From the NCBI GenBank assembly GCA_030052745.1, contig JANBVO010000029.1, positions 124,001 through 188,000 on the forward strand: a stretch of 64,000 bases of DNA. The letters run 5' to 3'. A program made the translations under genes and the position numbers. The stretch comes from Pleurostoma richardsiae (Eukaryota; Ascomycota; Sordariomycetes; Calosphaeriales; Pleurostomataceae). Positions 23,618 to 35,806 of this stretch are shown piece by piece. Positions within the stretch are counted from its first letter, which is position 1. The number at the start of each line of letters is the position of its first letter. The notes under the pieces are model-generated. The model searched no databases, was not told the DNA's origin, and saw nothing but the letters and a program-made list of their open reading frames with translations.

Positions 23618-25692
23618 GGCGTTCGTTTCCGATCACTCGATGCACGCCGCTCCCATTGGGCCAGGTGGTTACGCAATGGGCGTCGAGTCGAGTTCGTGGC
23701 TCATTTGAGGATGGGGTCGCGGCTTTGTGCAGGACAATGGCGCGTGGCCGGACCACACGGCTTCCGAAGCCAGGAATAGAGACAGGAGCAGGAACAGGAA
23801 CAGGAACAGGGACCCCACAACGCGGGTCGCGATGCCATGCGCTGGCGGTGGCAGGCGAAGGCGACGCAGAGGCGAGCGATGGGTTGTCGTGACAAGTGCG
23901 CCTGAGCAGGATGGTCGGGTAGCCTGGATTGTACGCAGCCAGCGGAACGGAGCGGATCAGCAGAGCACGGATGTTCCGAGAGGGAGAGTGAAGATCCCGA
24001 AGCTCTAGCCGGCGGAGGGCGAAAAAAATACCTCCCACGCAAGCACGGCAAGGACTCGCGTGAGCGGAACAAGCAGGCGCAACCGGGTATGGTGGATACC
24101 ATGAGCCGCGGGAGGGGCTGAGAAAGGACCGAGGGGTAAAAGCTCCTCCTCCATCCTTTACTGCCAGGTACCTTACCTTAGTGTATGGTATGGTACAGTA
24201 CATTCTCCAGTGTCCCCACATCTGCTCCCGAGAGACGGGACTGGTGAAAGGGGGTACCTTGCCTTGGGTATGAAGTACATGTACAGTGTCCGTACCTTGC
24301 CTACCTGCCTACCTAACGTACCTTACCTTAACCTTACCTGCCCGCCCGGGCATCCGTCCATCCATCAAACAACCCTCCACCCGTCATCCATCCATCCACA
24401 TGCAATGCCACTCATCCGATGCCACACACATGCTAAGGTGCCTGGGTGCTCCGTAAAGGCTGCTACTGCATGGTGCTCGATCTCAAAACCTTGCCTTACA
24501 TCAGACGGGCCTGTCCGTTGGCGGGGTCGAAACATGTACTTCTACTTACCTCATCTTGCGACTGACGCACGCAGAAAGGTTACGATACTCGGCTCCTGTC
24601 ACAGGCTCCCAGACCGCCCACAAAGATAAACCTCGACGTCCTGCTGTGACCAGCAGAGGGTTGGGCAAGGTTCACCGCAGCCATGTGATGTGGCCTGCTC
24701 ACTTAGGTCCAGCCGACTTCCGTGCTGGCGCTGGCGCTGGTGTTGCAAAGTATCTTCCTCGTCCCTCGAGCAGACGGCCCAACCTCGTATGGGCTGGACA
24801 GCGGGCCATCTGCCGTGCTGCTCGACCAGGAGCTGGTACGGAGTATTCTCCGAGATATTCAGGCACGCCAGGCCATCTGCAGGGCAGCCCGAGCCTTGAT
24901 AGGCTCACATCTGTCTTGCATCTGTACGCTCGGCTGCTGGACCTCCTAACAGCCTCGCGGATTGACGGTCTTGCCCAGGATGATCCGCATGGTCCTTCTC
25001 CCGCCTCATTGCTTCTGTGCAACCACACTGCAATGCCTGTCTGACTGATAGGACGATCATGACGGGCATATGGCGAGCATGCTGGCGCCGGCTTCCCAAC
25101 GGGCAAGCCCGCGAGATCCTTCACAATGCATCGTCCGTCTGCCCGCCTCGTTTGTGATTCCTCCAGGATTCTTTCTGTTCTAGAACTCTTCTCTGCCGTT
25201 TACCGCTGGGCTTTATCTATGCAGACTTGGCTTACATTCATGAGTACGGGAAAGATGATAGGCTACTACCTACTTTTACGGAGTAACATCCGATCTGGGT
25301 ATCCTAGGACGTGAAATAACTTCCCACGATTCATGAACATGATATCACCGTACAGTCCGTCGAGCGACGACACGAAGTCGGCGGCAACGCAGGCTTTTCC
25401 CTTTTCTTGGCTAACCCTTGTCTGGATGGACTGCGATACCTCCCAAACAGGCCTACCCTCCGAAATCAATGCTTTGGCGTGAGATCAGGAAAAGGACCTA
25501 TCAAATGTGATTGTCACGCGGGTAGGCTTGTAACCCACTACATAGAGCATGAGTGGAGTGCATTTATATCGGTGCAGAGCGAAGGTATGCGGCGAAATAG
25601 ATGGCCACTGAGCCAAATTGTGGACATAAGCATGACTCCTCAGTGTCCAGAGAGATGAGTCCTCGTCCCAAGGCAAGATGCCCTACTATGGT
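23618..25692. other. Long upstream region of the Rds2-like gene
   Basis: About 2.1 kb without a credible gene. It holds a GGAACA hexamer run (23781-23812), CCAT-rich simple sequence (about 24350-24400) and two copies of TACCTTACCT (24169, 24319). The length suits a heavily regulated promoter. Confidence 0.55.
23781..23812 (+). repeat. GGAACA hexanucleotide microsatellite
   Basis: About five tandem hexamers of the type GGAACA, the first imperfect, in the 5' region of the Rds2-like gene. Confidence 0.8.
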
Positions 25693-28443
25693 TTACATCG
25701 TCGCTCCAGCCGGGACAGAATCCACCGAGAGGATGGCACCTTCTTCAGCATCCTTGGGCTTGACCAGGGTGATTGCGACGTCTGAGTCTTGCGCATATAC
25801 CCTGAGCCCCAAGACGCAGACGGCGTTCCACGGAGGGCGGCTGTCAGTCTCGTCCTCGGGGGCTGCTTCAGACTCGGAGTCCGAATCTTCACCACCCTCG
25901 TCATCCTTCTTCTTCTCCTCCTCCTTGTCATCCTGCTTCTTGTCATCAGGATCGCCCTTCTTCTCCCCTGGAGCGGCCCCCGGTAGAGGCTCTGCCTTCT
26001 CTTCCTTGCTGGTCTCCTCTTTGTCAGCTGGCTTCTCCGGTGTTTCAGAAGCATCCTCAAACTTGTCCTTGTCCTCATCTTTGACACCATTCTCCTTTCC
26101 TGCATCGCCATCTTTCTTTTCTTCTGGCTCCACCTTCTTCTCTTCATTGTTCACTTCAGCCTTTTCTTCCCCAGCGCTTACCGGTTTCTGGGGGGCCTCC
26201 TCCGCCGCCTTGGCTTGCTCCCGGGCCTTCTTCTCTTCCTCCTTTCGCTTTTTCTTCGCCAGTTCCTTCTTCCTCTTCTCCTCGGCTCTTTTGGCTTCGA
26301 GGGCCTTGTCTTCATCGGGAACGCCTCCCTTGGCGTGCGCTAAGTCATATAGCATGCCGACCTGACGGAGCTTCTGGGGATTCTTCTCCGCCCACTCCTT
26401 CACTACTGCCTCGACAGCCGGCTTATCCTTGTCTCGAGTGGCGGTGACCTTGGGCAACACCTCATACCTACCGGGCTCGAGCTCCACCTCGCAGCTCACT
26501 GAGCGCTTCTCCCAGGAATGCACCGGTCGGACTCGGCAGATGTGTTCGCCCGCCGATGCGTTCTCCTCCTGCAGGAGGAAGTGGAGAGCAAACTCATACT
26601 GTCCTTCGAAGCCCTGGAAGTATCGGTCGTCGAGCTGAGAGGGAGAGGTCTAGTTAGTGTTCCGTACAAGGACGTAGGCTTTCCCCCTTTGCTTACCTGT
26701 GTGAGCACGATGACGACCATTCCGGCCTTCTTGACCTCTATGACAAACTTGGTTTGGAGATAGCCCGTGACCCACGAGACATTGACACCGGTCCACTGCG
26801 AGACGACCGTCCACTTCTCGTCAAAGAGACGAGTCCGGTGCAGGAACAGGAAGGTCTCAAGAACGTCTTCATATGACATCCAGAAGACGCCATCATCGCC
26901 GAACGTATGGCCGAGCTTCTTGAGCCAGTAGGGAGTCCACTCCTTCGAGCCATCGCTCCAGGGCCCCATCCACTCGCCGAGCCCCGAATAATCTCTCTGT
27001 CCCCAAGGGTTTCTGCCGCGAGGTCGTCAGCATCTCGAAAAAGGGGAGCCAAGATCAGTAGTAAGCATCATACCGGATCTGCACGAGCCTGACTTTGTTG
27101 CCATCTTCGTCCACCTCCTCTGTCGCCTTGAGGATGGAGTAGGCATGGCCCATGTACAGCCCATTTTGGGTGATCTCCCACCCTGTACCAATAGCAGACA
27201 GGGCAAAGACAAAGTCCCCGGAAGCGTTGACGAGTTCCCTCCAGAGCCGATCCTTCTTGAGCACTTTCCTCGTCGCTACCGTGGTGGTCACCCCGCCGGT
27301 CATGTCCTCAACGGCCTCGCCCGACCACCCCCCTGAGACGGCCTCGTAGTCCCCGTGGATCTTGGAGTAGGCCTTCTCCAGCAGCGGCAGCCACGTCTCG
27401 TTCTGGTCTGCACACTTGGAGAAGTACAACGCCTCGCTTCCCGTTTGGTGCATCTTCCTATACTTGCGCGCCTTCTTCCCGCTAGGGTCGTACTCGTCCC
27501 CGTTCGCGTCGGAAAAGTCCGCCTGCGATAGGTACAGGTTGTCGTCGACGACTGTGTGCACCCACTCGCCCTCGCGCTGGAAGACGAAACCGTACACTCC
27601 GCACTCCTCGTCGCGCGCCACGCACACCCGCTCCATCAGATCGCGCCGGTGCGCTATCGTCGCTACCGCCGCAAGCCACCAGCAGTCGCCGTTGGCGCCC
27701 TGCTGGATATCCGATGAGGAGTACCCGTCGATCGTAAACTGCGGCTTCTCGAATATCCATTCCAGGCGATGCACCGCCCCCGGCCAGTAGAATTCGTCGC
27801 CCCTGACGCCGCCCTTCGGGCCCGATCGAGTGCCGCCACGGGGCCGTGAGCGTCCTCCCCTAGCCGTCGTCGCCGCACTGCCGAAGAGCGCGGCAAGGGA
27901 GGCGTCGGCCCCGCCGATGAAATTTCCCATATTGGCGACATTGACCGGAACGGTAGTCTCAGGGCCTAGCAGCTGGCTGGAGACGAGAGTGTTCAGCGAG
28001 TTCTTCAGCTCCCAGGGCGACACAGCCGTCGCAGCGGCGTCGCCAGACCCGGCGTCATCGCCGTTCCCGCCACGAATGAGGCCATTGAGGCAGTTGTGGT
28101 CCGGGTCTGACTCAATATCGAAGTCCGGGTCCGTGAACCTCTCGTTGGTGCGGTTGCACTCGCGCACTACGCGCTTCACCTTCTCTCGGCACTCCTTGGC
28201 GGCGGCTTCGTAGCTCTCCGCGGCGTTGCGGGCCGAAGCGGTACCACGCGGGTCTTTCAGAGGCGGCAAAAGGGTCGCATAGAGGCTACGGGGAAAGATG
28301 GAGGTCACCTTGCCGGTCTTCTTGGCCACGAACTTGTCCCAGAACTCGCTGACCAGTTCCTGGGGAGTCTTATTGCGGTTGTTCTTAGAGGTGGTGGCCG
28401 GCGGGGGTGCCGGAGCAGGAGCGTCTCCATAGACGAAGTCCAT
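25693..28443 (-). CDS. Calpain-like cysteine protease with KEKE-type tail
   Basis: Three exons: 27074-28443, 26697-27012, 25693-26634; 2628 nt, 875 aa. The calpain catalytic (CysPc) core shows all three active-site residues. These are Cys254 in QQGANGDCWWLAAVATIA, His433 in NGLYMGHAYSIL, and Asn458 in RNPWGQRDYSG. The residues before the core (1 to about 215) are weakly conserved and charged. After the core come a calpain-III-like beta region (FEGQYEFALHFLLQEE, VELEPGRYEVLPK) and then about 200 residues alternating Lys and Glu/Asp (a KEKE region, part likely coiled coil). The protein ends in a short ordered segment (AVCVLGLRVYAQDSDVAITL). Calpains cleave targets in a Ca-dependent way, although fungal members often lack EF-hands, and none is seen here. 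It is not the PalB/Rim13 type as far as I can judge. The start is the first Met before the conserved part. Confidence 0.88.
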
Positions 28444-29450
28444 GTCTGCAGGATTGCGGCTTTCTTGTGCGGAAGCGCACGATATGCGGATCAAGGGGGG
28501 TGATGCAAGCAGGTGACAGCGGTCCGTCAACTCTCAAAAGTGCGCTCTCGGGAGTTCAGTAGCATACGGATGCGAAACAACCCTGCCGGTCATGCGCAGC
28601 CTGCTTGCTCAAACAATTCGGGGGCCGTTTGGGATCTTTATACCTAGCAGGCACACGAAATACATTCCTCTTCCGGTCGACGGTTGCCGTCCCGTCATCA
28701 CCGACAATGCATAGAGAGCGCTTCCCTAAGCGAACCCTGGCCTTCAGCTCAGCCATATCTGTGCGCGTCTTGCAGCCCCCTGCGTATCAAGTTGGCCGGT
28801 TTGAGGGGAAGTGGGACGTGATAGGATCTCGCTACGACACCTGCAACGTCTGGAGGGGCTCGACGGCTTGAGACCCCTGAGCGTGTCCGTAAGGCTGGCC
28901 TGACTCCCCCAACCACCCTGGCCGTCTTTTGGGGGCCATAAACGACCCATGCCGGCTAACACAGCGTCTACAGCACCAAGCAGCCAATTGAGGCACGTCA
29001 GCGTCGCCCATCTGACCCTGCCTGGGCCCATAAAGACCGCCCTCAGACCGCCATACCCCGGGGATTCCCAGCGCCACAACATGCAGTCATCCTGCAGACA
29101 TCCAGGTGAATCTCATATTTACCAGCCCTCCAATATTGTTGTTTGTCTCGGGCCGTTCAGCTTCGGATGTTTGTCATCCGTTGACTAAGGTTGTGTGCTG
29201 GGTTGGCTATTGTTACGGCGTCGCCGATACTGCTGCTGACCATGTCGTGCACGGCGGCTGCCTGCTCATCGTCCAACAGACTATGGGGTTTGGGGATGCG
29301 AAAGGGACCAGTCTTGAAGTGCCATCCCAAGGAATTTTGACCACTGGCCCGATTTGGTGCTACTCAACTCTGCTGCAGCTATGGGCCAATGTCAGGCGGC
29401 GTACAATGGCACTGGGATTTCTTCTGCTACGGACCATGCCGCCATGGCGT
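28444..29450. other. Calpain promoter and 3' flank of the GH30 gene
   Basis: About 1 kb. No recognisable coding potential, RNA or repeat was seen. Confidence 0.55.
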
Positions 29451-31178
<1,728 letters not shown>

Positions 31179-32479
31179 CTTGCTCGGTCACAGTACACAT
31201 ACGTGTGTCCAAGAGCGGACTGTGCCCCAAGGATAACCAGTGTCTCCATGTGGCTTCTATATGGCCGGCAGTAGTGACGGCGTGTTCTTCCCATGCAGAC
31301 CGTCACCGTTCTCATGCCGGAGGACTGTTTACACAATATCGGTTAAATTCAGCCTACTAAGAGGCCCTCGTTTAGTTGCAGCTCTCGAAATATTGTTGTT
31401 GAAGCTGGGCGAGAGCACAGTGCTCCTTGTGCTCGACTCGAAGCACCTCTTTGATGGCAAATAAAACTCCGGCAACAAGGAAACAAACATGCTGTATGAG
31501 TGATTTAGCCTATGCTCGCTCACATACCCACAGCTCGCATCGTGGCAGTGATCCCGGTACCCTTAGAAATCGCTGAAAGGCGATTCACTATCTGTTTATG
31601 GCGTGTATTTCAATAGGAAACAAAGTGGTACACTTTGACTCAGAGACCTGAGGAGATATCCGCAGACGCCCTCACTCCCGCAGGGAATGGCCACTTTGAT
31701 AACCTCATGTAATATGCTTTGTCTGAAGAGATAATCCAACTTCACTGTTCACAACGGGAATCCCTAGACGAAGAGTATCAATATATACCGCCATCCTTAA
31801 TGAAGAGACAGATCCGTCTTCAGACATCTTCGTTTAGTTAGGACCTGGAATAGATACCTTGCAAAGCATAGGCATATAACTCCCTTAGGGTCTGTTAACG
31901 AGCTTCTCATCAGGCCATAGCTTTGCTTACATATTGCTGCTTGGAGAGAAGCCAGCTGAAGAATATCTGATCTCGATGCTTGACTGTGAAGGAGCGATGA
32001 CATCCGCCGGCGTTGTGGTCAGGTACCTTTGGGTAACTGCCTGGGTACCTTACCTAATAACTGCACCCCGCAAATTAATGGCCGGCGCTAGGTATCAAAG
32101 GTACCTAGTTGTTGTGTGGCTGACATAATTGACAGAGTGGGGCCTTATCGCTTATCGCTTATCGTATCCACGCAGGTGATTAAGGTCGAGGTACCTCCAC
32201 ATACCCCCCCAAGGCAGGAACCTCGGTTGACGTTCTCGAGTGAATCGCTACAACAACGACAACAACAAACGAGCCCGAGCCGCGCCGGCAGTGTGATCAG
32301 AACATCGACCATCCACGTAGCGTTCACAGCACGCTACAGGACATATCTTGTTGGGTCCGAGATGTTCTGGCCCTTCACTACGGCATCTCACGTTTGACGC
32401 GCTCCTCATCACTCCAGCTCACCTCTTCCCACATCCACCATCAGCCTCCTTCACAGTCACCGCTTACGAACGGCCCAGC
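31179..32479. other. Divergent promoter region (GH30 / RING-TRAF gene)
   Basis: About 1.3 kb and AT-richer than the surroundings. It contains XlnR-like words (31456-31462, 31504-31510) and one TACCTTACCT motif at 32046. No gene was seen. Confidence 0.5.
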
Positions 32480-34234
32480 ATGCCTCCACCGAACAGTCCT
32501 GACGATGACCATAATCACGAAGGCACCCTCCCGCGTGTCGGTCGACCGTGGGAGTTGCCCCCTCCTAGGGACCAGATCATCGGGGGCTACGGTTTGCATA
32601 TTCGGGCACACCGACCGCATCCTCGACAGCTTATCCGAGATGATGAAAACAGCTCGCAGTCGTCCATGCTTGCCGAGCCAGGTTCAGCGAATTCCAGATC
32701 CCAGTCTCCTCTTGTACCGGTTGGGCAGCAGGGCACGGTTTCCCGCCCTCTCAGAGCTCAACTGGAGTCTCTGATCGCCGAGGCAGCTGCATCATCAGCC
32801 TCACCAACCGCCGAGGCCGTTGCAGCGATCGACTGGCAAATTCTCGAGTACACCGACTCTGTCGATGAAAACCTTATTTGTCCAATCTGCCGGACGCCAT
32901 TCGACGACCCTCATACCACGAAGGCCTGCGGCCATACCTTCTGCAAGGCCTGCCTTCGTCAGGCGCTGAGCATCCGCGGAGCATGCCCTATCTGCCGAAC
33001 CGAGATTGACCTCCACAGCCGCCACGCTATCACACCGTGTCCCCGCATTGTACACGCCTTACTCGACAAGTTGAAGGTCAAATGCCCTAATACAAGCCTG
33101 TGTGAGTGGGTTGATTGCCGCGACTTGCTCAAGCAGCACATCGATCATTGCCCTTGGACCATGCTGGATTGCCCTGAAGATAGCTGCGACAAGAAGGTCA
33201 TTCGGGCCGATGCGAATAAGGGATGCCTTCATTACGACGCACCCTGCCTGTTCTGCAAGGAGCCCGTTGAGAGAGCAAAGCTCGAGGAACATTGCCGGAC
33301 AGTATGCGAGGGATTTCACCACAAGTGTACAGCATGCAACGCGCCCGTGGTCCGCTCTAAGATGGCGACCCATGATATCGAGTGCCAGGAGGTTGAGGTT
33401 CCGTGTGCGTATGCGGCTTCCGGCTGCACAACCCGCTGCCGCCGCATAGAGATGGTCGCACACGAGGAGGTCTGCCATCATGGTACCTTCAAGCGGCTCG
33501 AGGACCGCCATCGACGGGAGATGGACCAGGCACGCGACCGCATCATGCAGGAGATGGACCAGGCGATGCAGCGAAAGGAGCAGCAGATCAAGGCCCAGAT
33601 CGACCACAACATCACCGGCATGCTACGCGGTGTCGAGGAGCAGGTTGTTCAGCACATCACCGAGCGCCTGGAGCAGCAATACCCCTTCCTAAGCAACCTC
33701 GGGCTGCGCCCCGTGTTATCCTCGCCTTCTCACAGCAACCAAGCTACGAACGGCTCGGTGGCAGCGGCATCGTCCTCTGGCGCCGACGTCGGCACCAGTG
33801 GCAGCAGCACCAGTCAGCAGCACCACTGCGAAAACTGCGATGCGCGCGACGAATACATGTTTAAGACCTTTGCTGATCTGGAGGCCCGAATCAACACTGT
33901 AGTCGGGTTGGTCACCGAGTTGGATGGCCATCATTCGGCCATGCTCCGCGCCGCCATCGGACCGATCAAGGAGCAACTCATCGACTTCCGCAGCCAGTAT
34001 GGCGTCATGAATATGCATATCCGCTGGCTGCTGGATATTCAGCGCCTGAAGCGTGCCGCCGACCGGCAGACCCTCAACGGAGCCGCCGCCGCTGCGGCGG
34101 ACGCTGTGGCCGCGAGCAGCAGCACCCAGACCCGGCCGTCTGCTAATGCAGGAGACTCGGAGACGCCCTCGGCTCGGATAACACGCTGGATGGGCGATCG
34201 GTCGAACAATCACCCTCGCCCCCCTCGTCTGTGA
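32480..34234 (+). CDS. RING-finger/TRAF-type zinc-finger protein (probable E3 ubiquitin ligase)
   Basis: Single exon, 584 aa from the Met of MPPPNSPDDD (an upstream in-frame Met at 32348 would add 44 residues). A C3HC4 RING is clear: ENLICPICRTPFDDP, then KACGHTFCKACLRQAL and GACPICRTEID. It is followed by TRAF-type zinc fingers rich in Cys/His (LKVKCPNTSLCEWVDC, LLKQHIDHCPWTMLDCP, APCLFCKEPVERAKLEEHC, VPCAYAASGC). Next comes a Met/Gln/Arg-rich coiled coil (REMDQARDRIMQEMDQAMQR). The C-terminal part is Ser/Ala-rich with an isolated CENCDARDEYM motif and another helical segment. It lacks a MATH domain, so it resembles fungal TRAF-like E3s of unknown substrate. Its downstream neighbour encodes the Ufd2 E4, but a shared role is only a guess from order. 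Confidence 0.85.
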   Translation: MPPPNSPDDDHNHEGTLPRVGRPWELPPPRDQIIGGYGLHIRAHRPHPRQLIRDDENSSQSSMLAEPGSANSRSQSPLVPVGQQGTVSRPLRAQLESLIAEAAASSASPTAEAVAAIDWQILEYTDSVDENLICPICRTPFDDPHTTKACGHTFCKACLRQALSIRGACPICRTEIDLHSRHAITPCPRIVHALLDKLKVKCPNTSLCEWVDCRDLLKQHIDHCPWTMLDCPEDSCDKKVIRADANKGCLHYDAPCLFCKEPVERAKLEEHCRTVCEGFHHKCTACNAPVVRSKMATHDIECQEVEVPCAYAASGCTTRCRRIEMVAHEEVCHHGTFKRLEDRHRREMDQARDRIMQEMDQAMQRKEQQIKAQIDHNITGMLRGVEEQVVQHITERLEQQYPFLSNLGLRPVLSSPSHSNQATNGSVAAASSSGADVGTSGSSTSQQHHCENCDARDEYMFKTFADLEARINTVVGLVTELDGHHSAMLRAAIGPIKEQLIDFRSQYGVMNMHIRWLLDIQRLKRAADRQTLNGAAAAAADAVAASSSTQTRPSANAGDSETPSARITRWMGDRSNNHPRPPRL

Positions 34235-35806
34235 GAGGCCCACCGGACTTACCTGCGTTACGATGCAGAGGGGAGGGTTCCTGGGAAGACTTATGACGAT
34301 GATTGACAATGACGAAGGCGTTACGAGAGGACTGGGAAGCTGGAGGGGCGGCGTTCTCGGAATGACGTGTTATTATATCTTGCTACAGGGGTTAGGGGAC
34401 ACGGATGGTTTGAGGCTCTATTCAGATATCGTCTTGCTTGTTGAGACAGAACCCAAGGGCATTGTCTTACTCGCCAAGACAGGGTTAATGGAGGCGGAGG
34501 GTTTGTGCTTTCATCGGGCATCATCCTGCTCACCAGGACATGGTTCACGGACAGGAACGGTTTGTGAGTTTATTTGGCCATCATCTTGCTCACCAGGACG
34601 GCTATATCGGCGTACTGGATTACCGCGACGGCATAGGATTGCCAGGGACAGGACTGCGGTCTAGACGAGCCGCCACGGAAAGGAAAACTGCGGAGAGCTC
34701 CGGCGTTGAGCTCTTGAGATAACCCACGATAGCTAGGGCAGTGCCTACTACCATCGTAATTTCAACCAGATGCTATTTTCCTTGAGGGCTTGAGATTTCC
34801 GGTTTGTACCTATATTAAGCTTCTGCCAGCATACGCAACGCTCCCCTTTCGACCCAGAAGCCGAAAACATGATACGGTGCTCGAGGTACGGTATTCTCAA
34901 AGTAACACATCTGACATAGGAGCAAGCATCAATGAAAGTGGCGGAATAACAATCTTAGTATCTCGATCTAACTATCTCTGGCTCGCGTATCAACATAAAC
35001 ATCGTACATAGTACATAGAGCCTCAGGGCGGAGAGAGAAGAGGCAGGAGGAGCCAAAGGTGGATAAGTGAGGATTTGTAATTCGGCGTCCAGCGGTTCTA
35101 CGTGAGTTTCTGTGAGATTCTCCAGGAAGCCGCTAGCGAATGGGACCGTGATACCGGGGCCGAAGGCGAGTGAGTGGTACAGTAGCACTGCTGTACAGCC
35201 ACTTACAGGCCAGGTACCCAGGTATCTTTTCGGTGCAAACTGTAGAGTACCTGAGTAGAGTAGACCCTGTGGATAGAGAGCTTTAGCTTCTTCGTTCATT
35301 CATGTTGCTGCAGTTGTCTCTCTTTCCCCGGCCTCTCTCTCATCTTTGACTTTCTTCTCTACCAGCGTACCGAAAACTCAAAAATACCTGCCTTCCCACG
35401 CACTACTTAATACAACCCGAACCCGGAGACACTCGTCGCAAGCCCGGTCTTTATTTACATCGCCGGCATTGCTAAAGTAACCTACCTAGGTACCTGAGGC
35501 GCCGGAGGAGACTCGTGGAGGCTGAAAGTCGGCGCGTGCCTATAGGAAGCGCCACCCCACTTGCCTGTTCCATCATCCCGCCGCCAGCTGCCTTTCAGCA
35601 AGGTACATACACGTACTTGTGCCTGGGCGGTCCCCCGTTAACTCCAGGAAAGATACCCAACATTACCTCATCCTCCACCATCCTTGGAGCTCGCCTTTCT
35701 GGTCCTTCATTCAGCCCGCGTTGTCGAACTCTCGTCCCAGCCATAACGAGTCTCGATTCCCCCCTCAACATCAGCTCTCAAGGACGATTGGGGCAGCGAC
35801 AGCAAC
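34235..35806. other. Intergenic between RING/TRAF gene and ufd2
   Basis: About 1.6 kb. It begins with a degenerate minisatellite (34428-34606) near the RING/TRAF 3' end. Beyond that is the ufd2 promoter with AGGTACC-type words around 35205-35220 and 35485-35495. No gene was seen. Confidence 0.5.
34428..34606 (+). repeat. Degenerate minisatellite, about 60-bp period
   Basis: The words ATCGTCTTGCTTGTTGAGAC (34428), ATTGTCTTACTCGCCAAGAC (34461), ATCATCCTGCTCACCAGGAC (34520) and ATCATCTTGCTCACCAGGAC (34580) are related. The last three are spaced 59 and 60 bp, with the spacer (GGTTTGTG...TTT) also conserved. Confidence 0.7.

Noticed and set aside
34263-34664. 133-codon frame covering the minisatellite
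   Set aside because: Repeat units fall in different frames and the peptide has no domain, so coding is unlikely.
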